A stretch of 64,000 nt of DNA from Desulfofustis sp. PB-SRB1 (lineage in GTDB: Bacteria; Desulfobacterota; Desulfobulbia; Desulfobulbales; Desulfocapsaceae), in the NCBI GenBank assembly GCA_016722945.1, contig JAEQMT010000010.1, positions 451,765 through 515,764 of the forward strand, in the 5' to 3' direction. The position numbers and the translations under genes are program-made. Position 1 is the first letter of the stretch; each line of letters begins with the position of its first letter. Shown piece by piece: positions 37,007 through 46,073 of this stretch. Under the pieces are notes generated by a model. The model was not told the origin of the DNA. It searched no databases and worked only from the letters and a program-made list of their open reading frames with translations.

Positions 37007-38824
37007 CTATTCCAGGGCGATGGCGGAAAGGTCGATGTTGTGTTCTCTGATTTTGCGATACAGGGTGGAGCGGTCAATGCCTAAAAGCCGGGCCGCTTTT
37101 GCCTTATTACCGCCGCATCGGGCCAGGGTGGCGACAATGGTATGGGCGATGTCATCTCTTTTCGCCCGCGGCGTCATCTTGTAGGCCTCACTATCCACCG
37201 GCGTTGGCGGGAGATCATCAATGCGAGGGGCGGGGGAGGACACGGCGGGTGTCTGGGTGCGCAACTCCTCGGGAAGGTCCTGGGTGGTGATGGTGGGGGT
37301 CTTGCTCAACACCACCGCCCGTTCGATACAATGTTCCAGTTCGCGGACGTTGCCCGGCCATGGATACCGTTCAAGCAGATACATGGCATTGTCGGAAAAA
37401 CCGCTCACCGGTTTGCCCCCTTTTTTCGCGAAGAGAGAGACGAAATGGTGTGCCAGCAGGCGCACGTCACCGTTTCGCTCGCGAAGCGGCGGCAGTGTCA
37501 CATCGATCACCCGCAGGCGGTAGTAGAGATCTTCCCGGAACAAACCCTCTTCCACCTTTTGTCGCAGGTTGACGTTGGTGGCGGTAATTACTCTGGCATC
37601 CACTTCGATGGGGGTATCACTGCCTACCGGGTAGAAGGTTTTTTCCTGCAGAAAACGCAGCAGTCTGAGTTGAGTCATGGCACTGATTTCACCTATTTCA
37701 TCGAGAAACAGGGTACCCCCCCTGGCCTGCAGAATAAGGCCCGGTCGATCTCGGTCGGCGCCGGTAAAGGAGCCTCTTTTATGGCCAAAGAGCTCACTTT
37801 CCAGAAGATTCTCGGTGATTGCCGTACAATCCAGTTTAATCAACGGTCCGGCGTGCCGTTTCGATTCCCGATGGAGGGCCTCGGCGGCCAGTTCCTTGCC
37901 GGTTCCCGACTCACCGGTAATCAACACGGTGGTGTCGGAGGCGCCCACGTGTTCAATGGTGGTGTAGACGTTCTGCATGGCGTCACTGGCGCCCATAAAG
38001 CGATGAAAACCGGCCCGCCGGCTCGTTGCATTATGAGAACGCCTGGACATGTCGCGGATAACCACGACGGCGCCCAGATAGGTTGTCCTGTTTTGTCTGA
38101 TGGGTGAGGTGCAGATGCTCAGAATTCTCGGTTTGAGGGTGATGGTCTTGCATTCAAAACAGTGTTCGCCGATATCCTCGCCGGTTTTCAGGACTCTGAG
38201 CAAATCGGCGCGCAGGGTGGAAAATTCGTCCCGGTCAACCTCGGTCGTTAATTGTGAACCCTCCCCTATACCGGGCAGAAAATCGGCGAAAAGCCGTTCC
38301 GCTGCATCGTTGAGCTTTACGATGGTAAGTTCCGCGTCCACCACAATGATGGCATCGGAGACGCTTTTAAATACCTTGTCCAGAAGTACCCGGTACCGTT
38401 CCCGCTGCTGTTCGGCGATACGGCGCTGTTTTTCGAGGTGCTGGTGGCGCAGGGCCATACCAACGGAACGCAGCAGCTGTTGCTTGTCGATGGGTTTGGT
38501 GAGGTAATCGAAGGCGCCCAGCCGCACCGCCTCGGCGGCGCTTTCCACTTCCGGGTATCCGGTAATCATGATGAATGGACAGTTGATCCCCAGTTCCCGG
38601 CTGTTTTTCAACAGATCAATGCCGCTGGACCGCTCGAGAACGATATCGCTGATCACCAGATCAATGGCGTTGGCGCCGATGATCCGTAACGCTTCATCGA
38701 AATTCGAAGCGGTATACACCGGCTGATACCCTTCCCGAGTGAGGAAAAATTCAAAGGTTTCACGCAGACTCGATTCGTCGTCGACGATCAGGATGGAACC
38801 GGTAGTATTGCGCTCATCAGCCAT
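37007..38824 (-). CDS. NtrC-family response regulator with internal PAS domain
   Basis: 605 residues from ATG 38824 (GGAGG seven bases upstream); the frame extends into the upstream gene but without a better start. Domains: receiver (10-125; D15, D16, phosphoacceptor D60, K110), PAS (about 150-265), sigma-54 AAA domain with GESGTGKE and the GSFTGA loop (variant of GAFTGA), and a C-terminal Fis-type helix-turn-helix ([20 protein letters not shown]). It should activate sigma-54 promoters when phosphorylated. It is last in a three-gene minus-strand operon with the kinase and a PAS protein. Confidence 0.93.
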   Translation of the reverse strand: MADERNTTGSILIVDDESSLRETFEFFLTREGYQPVYTASNFDEALRIIGANAIDLVISDIVLERSSGIDLLKNSRELGINCPFIMITGYPEVESAAEAVRLGAFDYLTKPIDKQQLLRSVGMALRHQHLEKQRRIAEQQRERYRVLLDKVFKSVSDAIIVVDAELTIVKLNDAAERLFADFLPGIGEGSQLTTEVDRDEFSTLRADLLRVLKTGEDIGEHCFECKTITLKPRILSICTSPIRQNRTTYLGAVVVIRDMSRRSHNATSRRAGFHRFMGASDAMQNVYTTIEHVGASDTTVLITGESGTGKELAAEALHRESKRHAGPLIKLDCTAITENLLESELFGHKRGSFTGADRDRPGLILQARGGTLFLDEIGEISAMTQLRLLRFLQEKTFYPVGSDTPIEVDARVITATNVNLRQKVEEGLFREDLYYRLRVIDVTLPPLRERNGDVRLLAHHFVSLFAKKGGKPVSGFSDNAMYLLERYPWPGNVRELEHCIERAVVLSKTPTITTQDLPEELRTQTPAVSSPAPRIDDLPPTPVDSEAYKMTPRAKRDDIAHTIVATLARCGGNKAKAARLLGIDRSTLYRKIREHNIDLSAIALE

Positions 38825-38867
38825 AGTCAAACCTCCATCCTTGTGGCATGTTCCATGCCTGGTAGAT

Positions 38868-39623
38868 TTATGGTTCAAATGCACTGAGGTCCCTGAACAC
38901 CACCACCGCTCCCCGGATATCACCATTTTCGGTGATCGGGGTGGAGACGTATTCCACCGGAAAACTGGCGCCGTCTTTGGTCCAGAACACATCGGTTGAA
39001 CTTGAGTGGACGACACCGTCGCGATACGCCTGCTGTATCAAACACTCCCCGGTATGCAGCGGCGATCCATCCGGCTTGCTGTGATGTATCAGTTCATGGT
39101 GGGACCTGCCGATTAACTCGGTGGGCTCGTAGCCGACCATCAGGGCGGCGGCGGTATTGACGAATATGAAGTTGCCATCGGTATCAAGTCCGAGAATTCC
39201 CTCTCCCGCCGAGTTGAGGATGAGTTCGAATTGTTTTCGCAGTTTTTTGGCATGCGCCTCGGTCTGCATGCGCTCCGCGATTTCCCGGTTCAGGGAAGCG
39301 TTGATAACGGTTATCTCCAGCTCTTTTTTTTCTGAGCGTTCCTCGCACGTGGCCTTTGTCTGGGCCAGTGCGACCCGGGTTTGTTCCAGTTCAGTGACCA
39401 GCGAGTCATAGCGGCTCTGCCCGGATCGCTGGATAGCGAGCAACGCGGCAATCATGATGCCGGCAAGGACGGTAATGGTAAACCATGGAGCGATAAGCAT
39501 GGGCGTGCCGCCCGACCCTTGGAGAAGATAAAATATCAATGATATGAATATGCTGTGTGATATCACCACCACTGAAATCCAAAGACTAGCCCTGGTTTGC
39601 CCGGGGCTGCTAAGCGTTGTCAT
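38868..39623 (-). CDS. Membrane-anchored PAS protein
   Basis: About 250 residues. Starts at ATG 39623 (or 39629), overlapping the end of the kinase gene, after GAGG. Two N-terminal helices (about 18-35 and 42-62) are followed by a coiled coil (about 70-130) and a PAS/PAC domain (about 135-250, AGEGILGLDTDGNFIFVNTA) that ends with the protein. No kinase or output domain is present. It may sense a membrane or redox signal and modify the kinase or regulator beside it; that is inference. Confidence 0.85.
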   Translation of the reverse strand: MTTLSSPGQTRASLWISVVVISHSIFISLIFYLLQGSGGTPMLIAPWFTITVLAGIMIAALLAIQRSGQSRYDSLVTELEQTRVALAQTKATCEERSEKKELEITVINASLNREIAERMQTEAHAKKLRKQFELILNSAGEGILGLDTDGNFIFVNTAAALMVGYEPTELIGRSHHELIHHSKPDGSPLHTGECLIQQAYRDGVVHSSSTDVFWTKDGASFPVEYVSTPITENGDIRGAVVVFRDLSAFEP

Positions 39624-41640
39624 GTTCATCCTCAATGATCGGCAACTCAATGGTGACGGTGGCCCAACGCCCCCGTTCGCTGGTAATGTGAATGGCGCCG
39701 CCGTTGTCCCGGATCAGGCCGTAACTGATGCTCAACCCCAGGCCGGTGCCTTCGCCTTCCGGTTTGGTTGAAAAAAACGGATCAAACACCCGTTCGATCT
39801 CGTGATGCTCAAGGCCGACCCCGAAATCAGTCACACTCAGCCGGACAAACCCCTTGTTTGTCCGCGGTGCGGTTGAGGTGGACATGACGATTTTCTTTTC
39901 CGGGTGGGGGCCGGGGTATTTTTTATTGAGGGCATAGCGGCTGTTGCTGATCACGTTGAGCAGCACCTGCTGGATTTGCGCCCCGTTGCAGTATACCAGG
40001 GGGAGCTGGTAGCAGGGGTTGCGTTCGATGATAATGTGATCGCGGTGCAATTGGTGAAACACCAGATCAACGCAGCTGTCGATCAAGGCGCATAGTTGGT
40101 GCGGCTCCGGCTCGGTCAGCCGTCGCCTGGAGAAATCAAGAAGGTTGCGGACGATCATGGCGATGCGCTTGCCTTCATCGATTATTTTGCCGCAAATTTC
40201 ACGGGTGTGAAGATCTTCGACGAGATCCTCAATCATCTGGGCGTAATTTAAGATACCGTTGATCGGGTTGTTTATTTCATGGGCAACGCCTGCCGCCAAC
40301 TCGCCGATGGCGGCAAGTTGGGAGGAACGCAGGGATTCGGCCTTGAGCTGCTCTTCTTCGGTGGTGTCACGCGCCACCAGCAGAAATGCCTCATCGTCGG
40401 TGTCGCCGCTGCGCAGGGGACTCAAGGTGAGCAGGTAATCGCCGTGCAGGCCGGTGAGGTGAGTGTGCAGAATTCTGCTCTTGCCTGCCGCCAGCAGACC
40501 CTCCAGTGGACACACGGCGTTTTCCGAGTGACCGCCGTGTAAAATCTCGCATATACTTTTGCCGATTACTTCATCACGATTTTTCCTGGCGGCGGTAAAG
40601 GTGGCGTGATTGGCATCTAGAATCTCCCCGGCGGTGGTGGCAATGAGGGCCGGATCCTGGATGGTGGTGAAGATGTTTTCCCATTTAGCCACCGCCGTAT
40701 CGTAAGCGCGATCAGCTTCCAGGCGCTCGGTAATGTCGATGCCCAGCAGCACCATGCCGACGGTGCCCTCTTCGATCTCGGGTTTGATCGAGGCGTACCA
40801 GTCGATGGTGCGATACCGGCCGGCGCGGGTCTGAAGATCCGCCCGGAAGCTCAGCTGGCTGCTGTCACTTTTGAGCAGGTATGAGAGCACTTTCTGGTAA
40901 TGAAGCCGCTGTTCCGGGACCAGCAGGACATCCACCCAGTAGCGGTTGAATACCTCCTCCTGGCGATACCCGGTGACCCGCTCGGCCTCCGGATTAAAAC
41001 GGGTAATGTGGCCGCATGGGGTGATGGAAATCATCAGGGCCTGAATGGTATCGATGATCTCGGTGTTGAAATCCCGCTGCGCCTTGAGCTTGTGCGTCAC
41101 GTCATGGGCGTAGAGGGCAAGGGAGATGTCGGCCACGGCGGTTTGCAGAAATTCAAATTCACCGGGGTCCAGCCCATCCATATCGGTGGAGAAGATGAGG
41201 GTTACGCCGTGGCTATGCTCCTGGTGTATCAGTGGAAAGGCGGTGCATGCATGGTAGCGGATGGGGACCCGGTCAACCATTAGGCGACGGGCCGGCCGCA
41301 GGTGCGATATCGCCTTTACCGCCTGTTCATGCTGACATTGCAGTACCAGTTTTTTTAGATCACCGCGCAGGGCAATGGGGTGGCCCCGGGAGGGGTATCC
41401 GGGGTCGGGAGTCAGGCAGAAGGTGGTTAATTGACCGTCCCGGGGTGAGCGTCGAATTACCCCTACCGCCGGATAATTGCCGTGGGAGGCAAGGATCTCG
41501 CCGCAGCGGATGAGGATATCCCGGCGTGGCCGGTTGCGCCAGGAGATGGCGTTGAGCTGATTGATGTCGCGCAGAAGCAGGGCGTGACGGGCGGTAAGGT
41601 CGCGGTCGTGAACTGCGAGAGAATCTGGTGCTCTTTTCAT
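39610..41640 (-). CDS. Multi-PAS sensor histidine kinase
   Basis: 676 residues from ATG 41640 (TAGGGG five bases upstream); ATG 41658 is possible. No membrane helices. A GAF-like domain (about 50-190) precedes two PAS domains (about 205-320 and 330-430); then HisKA with the phospho-histidine in VAHEINNPINGILNY and a HATPase domain (NVISNSRYAL, DFGVGL, GTGLGLSISYG). The soluble, GAF/PAS-rich architecture suggests cytoplasmic sensing. It heads the operon with the PAS protein and NtrC-type regulator and probably phosphorylates the latter. Confidence 0.92.
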   Translation of the reverse strand: MKRAPDSLAVHDRDLTARHALLLRDINQLNAISWRNRPRRDILIRCGEILASHGNYPAVGVIRRSPRDGQLTTFCLTPDPGYPSRGHPIALRGDLKKLVLQCQHEQAVKAISHLRPARRLMVDRVPIRYHACTAFPLIHQEHSHGVTLIFSTDMDGLDPGEFEFLQTAVADISLALYAHDVTHKLKAQRDFNTEIIDTIQALMISITPCGHITRFNPEAERVTGYRQEEVFNRYWVDVLLVPEQRLHYQKVLSYLLKSDSSQLSFRADLQTRAGRYRTIDWYASIKPEIEEGTVGMVLLGIDITERLEADRAYDTAVAKWENIFTTIQDPALIATTAGEILDANHATFTAARKNRDEVIGKSICEILHGGHSENAVCPLEGLLAAGKSRILHTHLTGLHGDYLLTLSPLRSGDTDDEAFLLVARDTTEEEQLKAESLRSSQLAAIGELAAGVAHEINNPINGILNYAQMIEDLVEDLHTREICGKIIDEGKRIAMIVRNLLDFSRRRLTEPEPHQLCALIDSCVDLVFHQLHRDHIIIERNPCYQLPLVYCNGAQIQQVLLNVISNSRYALNKKYPGPHPEKKIVMSTSTAPRTNKGFVRLSVTDFGVGLEHHEIERVFDPFFSTKPEGEGTGLGLSISYGLIRDNGGAIHITSERGRWATVTIELPIIEDEHDNA

Positions 41641-41708
41641 GACGCCCCTATATCCCACGATGGATACTACACTTATGATGCATTAACGCCCATATGTACC
41701 CCAATTAT

Positions 41709-41735
41709 ACCACATAAGTGTTGCAAGCGGTGGCA
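41709..41735. promoter_or_regulatory. Half-site of the 36.7-kb palindrome
   Basis: CCACATAAGTGTTGCAA (41710-41726) matches the left arm and centre of the palindrome at 36,712 in 15 of 17 positions with identical spacing; the right arm (GGTGGCA) is shifted by four bases. It lies about 70-95 bases upstream of the kinase start, suggesting autoregulation of the kinase operon. A TATAAT (minus strand, about 41,704-41,709) overlaps its edge. Confidence 0.45.
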
Positions 41736-41752
41736 GGAGCCATCCTTATTGT

Positions 41753-41914
41753 TGATTAATTCGTAAAAACCCTGATATTGCTTGCTTTCGTCATTCCCGC
41801 CCTCGATAACAACACTCAAGGGCAGGCTTCAGCGGGAATCCAGTAATTTCATTTAATTACGGGTTTCGGGTCAGCTCCACCATGACGGTAATAGGAGGTT
41901 TTACGAATCCATCA
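41753..41914 (+). repeat. MITE-like repeat family A, copy 3
   Basis: 162 bp from TGATTAATTCGTAAAAACC to GGTTTTACGAATCCATCA. TTGT flanks both ends (41749-41752 and 41915-41918). Interior matches copy 4 closely (CCCTCGATAACAACACTCAA, then CAGCGGGAATCCAGTAATTT). Opposite orientation to copies 2 and 4. Confidence 0.75.
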
Positions 41915-41992
41915 TTGTTTGTCATGCAAAATCAGCGCCAATACGGAAGCCGTGGATAAGATTATGGCGGATTCCGCAGCGCAGTGTTGTTT

Positions 41993-42442
41993 CTACGGCG
42001 TCACTATCATTTCACGGATGTGTTCAAAGTTGTCCACCATGAGATAGCGCTCGATGATGATGATGAGCAATACCGTACTGGGTGATTCGAGAAATGAGCG
42101 CAGGGCTGGATGTTTGGCAAGATAGAGAGCGCTGTAGTGTGGATAGCTGGAAACCGGGAGCGGGGTTGCGGTGCCGATGGCGGTGAGGGAAATGGCCTGG
42201 GTGAAATCGTTTTCCGAATTGGCGCGGTTGTCAAACAGTAGAGAGACCCGCGCCTCGGCCATAATATTGGCGTGCTTGCGGGTTTCCTGGCCGGTGGCGG
42301 CCACGATGGTGGAAAGATCGGCGGTGTGGGCAAAGGCCATGAGGCTGGTATACGGCTGGTTCTGGTCCTGGGTAGCGAGCACGGCAAGGCGCTGCGCGGC
42401 GAGCAGAGCGGCGATATCGTCTCTAAGGCGGGAGGTCGTCAT
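41993..42442 (-). CDS. Pyridoxamine 5'-phosphate oxidase-like flavoprotein
   Basis: 149 residues of the PPOX/FMN-binding split-barrel fold: LAVLATQDQNQPYTSLMAFA at the start is the typical strand pair, followed by TRKHANIMAEARVSLLFDN, the family's second conserved block. Such proteins bind FMN or F420 and many are uncharacterised. Single gene, minus strand, divergent from the small gene at 42,587. Confidence 0.85.
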   Translation of the reverse strand: MTTSRLRDDIAALLAAQRLAVLATQDQNQPYTSLMAFAHTADLSTIVAATGQETRKHANIMAEARVSLLFDNRANSENDFTQAISLTAIGTATPLPVSSYPHYSALYLAKHPALRSFLESPSTVLLIIIIERYLMVDNFEHIREMIVTP

Positions 42443-42507
42443 GAATACTCACTCTATCTTAATTGTTGCCATATTGCTCTGATTAAGGTAAAAATATCTC
42501 TCATATC

Positions 42508-42535
42508 TTGCAAAAGAACTAATCCCGCATAATAG
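42508..42535 (+). promoter_or_regulatory. Possible promoter of the 61-aa gene
   Basis: TTGCAA (42508-42513) and TAATAG (42530-42535) separated by 16 bases, with CATAAT overlapping the latter. It lies about 50 bases before the start of a gene that has a strong ribosome-binding site and a strong terminator. Confidence 0.3.
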
Positions 42536-42586
42536 TTTTAGGAGTAGTAGTTTTACCATAAACCATGAATATAAGAGGAGAAAACA

Positions 42587-42772
42587 ATGGCTGATCCGGA
42601 AAAAACAGGTGGATACGAAGCAATGGTATGGATTCGCGACAAAGACGGTAAGGAATATGCCTGCTACGCCGACGATCTTAAAGGCAAGATCAAGACGAAG
42701 GAAGAACTTACCGACGAAGAAAAAGAAAAGTGCATGGATGTCAGCCAGCTGGTAGGAACCGAGCGCTGGTAA
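42587..42772 (+). CDS. Small acidic protein, 61 aa
   Basis: MADPEKTGGYEAMVWIRDKD then a Lys/Glu-rich middle and a conserved-looking end (VSQLVGTERW). No signal or membrane segment; two cysteines (C26, C49). An ideal AAGAGGAG site at 42,571 and two successive hairpins after the stop point to strong, monocistronic expression. Family not recognised. Confidence 0.75.
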   Translation: MADPEKTGGYEAMVWIRDKDGKEYACYADDLKGKIKTKEELTDEEKEKCMDVSQLVGTERW

Positions 42773-42787
42773 GCATGTAGATGATCC

Positions 42788-42811
42788 AGAACGCCGCTTC
42801 CGCGGCGTTCT
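42788..42811 (+). terminator. Hairpin after the 61-aa gene
   Basis: Perfect 11-bp stem AGAACGCCGCT/GCGGCGTTCT type with a two-base loop, not followed by a T-run. It may protect the mRNA 3' end ahead of the true terminator at 42,823. Confidence 0.5.
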
Positions 42812-42822
42812 CAGGGTGCACG

Positions 42823-42857
42823 AAGGGGGGATGCGAATACCGCATCCCCCCTTTTTT
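42823..42857 (+). terminator. Strong intrinsic terminator
   Basis: 13-bp perfect stem AAGGGGGGATGCG / CGCATCCCCCCTT around loop AATAC, followed by TTTT. One of the strongest terminators in the window; it ends the transcript of the 61-aa gene. Confidence 0.9.
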
Positions 42858-42910
42858 GTTTAGACGCATAGAATTAATGGGTTGGATGTATCACCGAAAC
42901 AGACGGCGCT

Positions 42911-43235
42911 ATGGACAGAAAGACCATTTCATTTATCCGGGAGGCTTTGCCCAAAGGCAGAACCATCTACTACGATTGTCCGGATCGATATGCATTTCTT
43001 CTGCTCGCCCTGGCACTGGATGAAAAAGGGTGTCATGTCGGTACGGTTCGACGGAGCAATTTTGCCCCGCTGCTTAACAAGCCGCGGGTCAAAACATTTC
43101 TGGCCGCGACAGGTGATGGGTGGCTAAGGCCCACTCTTCATCAGAGACAGCGCCAATCGGGAGCTGCGCCACATCTTCATCAACCCCGCCACGAAATGGT
43201 TTATCCTCGACTTCAGTGAAACAATAAAGCAGTGA
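42911..43235 (+). pseudogene. Unknown protein, frameshifted
   Basis: The first frame gives MDRKTISFIREALPKGRTIY then CPDRYAFLLLALALDEKGCHV and VKTFLAATGDGW; from about 43,128 another frame continues LFIRDSANRELRHIFINPAT and KWFILDFSETIKQ to a TGA at 43,233. Both parts are protein-like and join to about 105 residues, so a one-base error or mutation near 43,120-43,130 is likely. No family recognised. Confidence 0.55.
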
Positions 43236-43275
43236 TAAAGGCATGGGAGTCATTTTAACTCTGGTGGTTGAAGGC

Positions 43276-43316
43276 TTGACGGTACAACCATGTACATGTA
43301 CATATAATGTATACAC
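43276..43316 (+). promoter_or_regulatory. vapBC promoter/operator
   Basis: TTGACG (43276) and TACATA (43299) with 17-base spacing form a likely promoter. Two palindromes overlap it: ATGTACATGTACAT (43290-43303) and TGTATACA (43308-43315). Ribbon-helix-helix antitoxins bind such short TGTACA-type dyads, so autoregulation by VapB/VapBC is likely. Confidence 0.55.
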
Positions 43317-43332
43317 ACAAGGAGGGTGAAAA

Positions 43333-43563
43333 ATGGTTCGCACACAGGTCTATCTTACTGAACAACAGCGTGAGCAACTGGCTTTAATAGCCAAACATGT
43401 AGGGAAAAAGCAGAGTGAAATTATCCGCGAAGCTATTGACCGTCTCATCGAGCAAACCGGCAGCAAGCATAAGGAGCTGGCGTTGAAAAAAGCCGCGGGA
43501 ATATGGAAGAATCGGCAAGACCTTCCCGAATTCAGAGTCCTGCGAGGCCAATGGGATAGGTAA
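43333..43563 (+). CDS. VapB-type antitoxin (ribbon-helix-helix)
   Basis: 76 residues. RTQVYLTEQQREQLALIAKH and SEIIREAIDRLIEQ form the ribbon-helix-helix DNA-binding fold at the N-terminus; the C-terminal half (IWKNRQDLPEFRVLRGQWDR) is the expected toxin-binding tail. A GGAGG site precedes ATG 43333. Five bases separate it from the toxin gene. Confidence 0.88.
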   Translation: MVRTQVYLTEQQREQLALIAKHVGKKQSEIIREAIDRLIEQTGSKHKELALKKAAGIWKNRQDLPEFRVLRGQWDR

Positions 43564-43568
43564 CCGCT

Positions 43569-43952
43569 ATGTCGAATACAATGGTGGTTGATACTGATGT
43601 TTTGATTGATTTCTTGCGTGGCTCTGATAAGGCTGTCTTGTTTGTCGAAAAATTATCATCACACATCATTTTTCCTTCCATCGTCGTTGCCGAGCTCTAT
43701 GCCGGGGTAAAAAATAACCGTGAGTTGGTCATTTTGGATGCATTCATATCTCAATTCAAAGTTATACCCCTGACGGTTAACATTGCCAGAATGGGCGGAA
43801 TTTATAAACAAGAATTCAACAAATCTCATGGGGTGGGGCTTGCTGATGCGGTGGTGGCAGCAACGGCCACCTGTGAACAAGCTGAATTGAAAACGCTCAA
43901 TGTTAAGCTTTATCCAATGTTTAGAGATCTAAAACCCGCTTACAAAAAATAA
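43569..43952 (+). CDS. VapC-type PIN-domain toxin
   Basis: 127-residue PIN-domain ribonuclease. Acidic active-site residues are visible: D8 in VVDTDVLIDFL, E42 in VVAELYAGV and D93 in GLADAVVAATA. It cleaves RNA when free of antitoxin. Codon use is slightly AT-richer than the housekeeping genes, fitting acquisition with its antitoxin. Confidence 0.9.
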   Translation: MSNTMVVDTDVLIDFLRGSDKAVLFVEKLSSHIIFPSIVVAELYAGVKNNRELVILDAFISQFKVIPLTVNIARMGGIYKQEFNKSHGVGLADAVVAATATCEQAELKTLNVKLYPMFRDLKPAYKK

Positions 43953-43965
43953 GAAAATCTAAAAA

Positions 43966-44090
43966 TGAGAATTTTCATTCAAGATCGAGGCGGGAGGAAA
44001 GATTAGCAGCGGGCATATGACCGATATTCCGGGGTAACATTTTTTGAGCAACGCTGAGATTGGGCGAAAAGGCCCTTTCACTGAAATATC
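43966..44090 (+). repeat. Repeat family B, copy 3
   Basis: Starts ATGAGAATTTTCATTCAAGA, continues GACCGATATTCCGGGGTAAC, and ends TTGGGCGAAAAGGCCC. Follows vapC directly. The remaining bases up to the symporter gene at 44,269 show no structure I recognise. Confidence 0.6.
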
Positions 44091-44268
44091 AGATAAGCGC
44101 GGTTCTCAATCAGAATGATCCGGGCGGTGCAGCTGTCTTTAGAAAAGTGTGGAAAATCGATAGTGCCGAACCATCGCCTGCCAAATTCAAGGGTTGCCTG
44201 GAAGTGTTATAAACCGGCATGGTGATAATCAGGTGATTCGTTTCAATCAACGTTAACGGAGGGTAGAT

Positions 44269-45714
44269 ATGGAACTGCTGCAACAATTTTTCGGGATTAT
44301 CGGCGATCTGACCTGGGGATGGTCACTCATTCCTTTTCTGGTCATTTTCGGGGTGTTCTTCACTATTGCCAGCCGGTTTGTCCAGTTTCAGTTCTTCAAA
44401 CGGATGTTTGGGGTGCTTCTCAACAAAGGAGACAACTCGGGCAAGAGGGAGATCTCCGGTCGACAGGCGCTGCTGCTCTCGGTCGGTGGCCGGGTGGGTG
44501 GCGGCAATATCGCCGGGGTCGCGGTGGCGATTACCCTGGGCGGGCCGGGGGCGGTTTTCTGGATGTGGATGATTGCTCTTATCGGCATGGCCACCAGCCT
44601 GGTGGAGTGCTCGCTGGCCCAGTTGTTCAAGCGTTCCAATGGTGACGGCACCTACCGGGGCGGGCCGGCACGAACGATCATGTTTGGCCTTGGCGAAGAA
44701 TATAAATGGCTGGCGGCGATCTATGCGGTGTGCCTGATCGCCTCATTTGCTCTTGGCTTCAACGCGTTTCAGGGTAATACGGTGGCCGGTGCGGCCCAGG
44801 ACAGCCTCGGAATCCCCAGGTTATGGACGGGTCTGTTTCTTACCGTGGTCGCGGGGTTCATCGTGTTTGGTGGAATTCGCCGGATCGCCATGGCCGCCGA
44901 TGTCGTGGTACCGATTATGGCAATTGGCTACCTGGCCATGTCATTTATCGTCATTGTTATCAATATTGGTGATCTGCCCAGTGTTATCATCACCATCGTC
45001 AGCAACGCCTTCGGGATTGGTGAGATGGTTGGCGGCGGCATGGGCGCGGCCCTGGCCCAGGGGCTCAAGCGTGGCCTGTTTTCCAACGAAGCCGGCCTTG
45101 GCTCGGCGCCGAACGTCGCCGCTACCGCCCAGGTGGATCATCCCATTGCCCAGGGAATCACCCAGTCACTGTCGGTGTTTATCGACACCATTCTCATCTG
45201 CAGCTGTACCGCGTTTGTCATTTTGCTGGGCACCGTCTACGTTCCCGGGGCGGAATCCATCGACGGGGTGGTGTTGACCCAGCAGTCGTTGGTTTCTCAT
45301 CTTGGTTCATGGACCCAGTATTTTCTCACGTTCGCCATTCTGCTGTTCGCTTTCAGCTCGATCATCTACAATTATTACCTGGGGGAGAATGCCCTGACTT
45401 TTCTTACCGACAATCCGCTGGCGGTCAACGCCCTGAGGATCCTGGTCATGGCAATCCTGTTTGTCGGTTCAGTCGCTCCAGGAGCGACATCGGTCTTTTT
45501 CTTCTCCGACCCGATGATGGGGATTCTGGCGGTGGTCAACCTGCTCGCCCTGCTCATGCTGTTTCCAACCCTGAGCCGGATTCTGGCCGATTATCGTCAA
45601 CAACTCAAACGGGGTGTTGAATTTCCGGTTTTCGACGCGGCCAAGTTCGCCGATCTCGACCTTGACCCGGATGCCTGGCAGAGTTCTTCTTCAACGAAAC
45701 GAGAAACAACGTAA
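44269..45714 (+). CDS. Sodium:alanine symporter (AgcS family)
   Basis: 481-residue inner-membrane transporter with about eleven helices. The AgcS hallmark GGRVGGGNIAGVAVAITLGGPGA (about 75-97) and GLFSNEAGLGSAPNVAATA (about 268-286) are intact. It imports alanine or glycine with sodium. GGAGG precedes ATG 44269. No linked metabolic gene. Confidence 0.93.
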   Translation: MELLQQFFGIIGDLTWGWSLIPFLVIFGVFFTIASRFVQFQFFKRMFGVLLNKGDNSGKREISGRQALLLSVGGRVGGGNIAGVAVAITLGGPGAVFWMWMIALIGMATSLVECSLAQLFKRSNGDGTYRGGPARTIMFGLGEEYKWLAAIYAVCLIASFALGFNAFQGNTVAGAAQDSLGIPRLWTGLFLTVVAGFIVFGGIRRIAMAADVVVPIMAIGYLAMSFIVIVINIGDLPSVIITIVSNAFGIGEMVGGGMGAALAQGLKRGLFSNEAGLGSAPNVAATAQVDHPIAQGITQSLSVFIDTILICSCTAFVILLGTVYVPGAESIDGVVLTQQSLVSHLGSWTQYFLTFAILLFAFSSIIYNYYLGENALTFLTDNPLAVNALRILVMAILFVGSVAPGATSVFFFSDPMMGILAVVNLLALLMLFPTLSRILADYRQQLKRGVEFPVFDAAKFADLDLDPDAWQSSSSTKRETT

Positions 45715-46073
45715 CTGACTATGGGGTAAAGGGTGTATATTGCGAGATCAATGCCGGGCCATTGCGGACAATATCAACCAGTCTGCAGGCATTGTAAGCG
45801 TATCAGCCCGATTGGAAAGGGCAAAAGGTATGCTGGCAATCAGCGGATCTTACCTCCCATAATGTCTGGCTAGCCACCTTCGAGCAGTTAGTGGCGCGGT
45901 GAAAGAAATAGCAAGTCCAGCATATAATAGGCCTACATGATATCTCTTGGCGTTGCCATCTAAGACTATCAGAGAGACTACTGATCAACACGGGTGACGT
46001 GTTTTTCTCGCAGACGGTCTTGGGGTGGTACCTCTTTTTGAGATACCTTATTTTGAAGTAGTTGCCTCGATAG
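45715..46073. other. Intergenic gap, nothing recognised
   Basis: About 360 bases between the symporter and the convergent acuB-like gene. Only short frames without ribosome-binding sites; no repeat of family A or B; no clear terminator. Confidence 0.5.

Noticed and set aside
37142-38107. 321-codon plus-strand frame
   Set aside because: Shadow of the NtrC-type regulator gene on the other strand.
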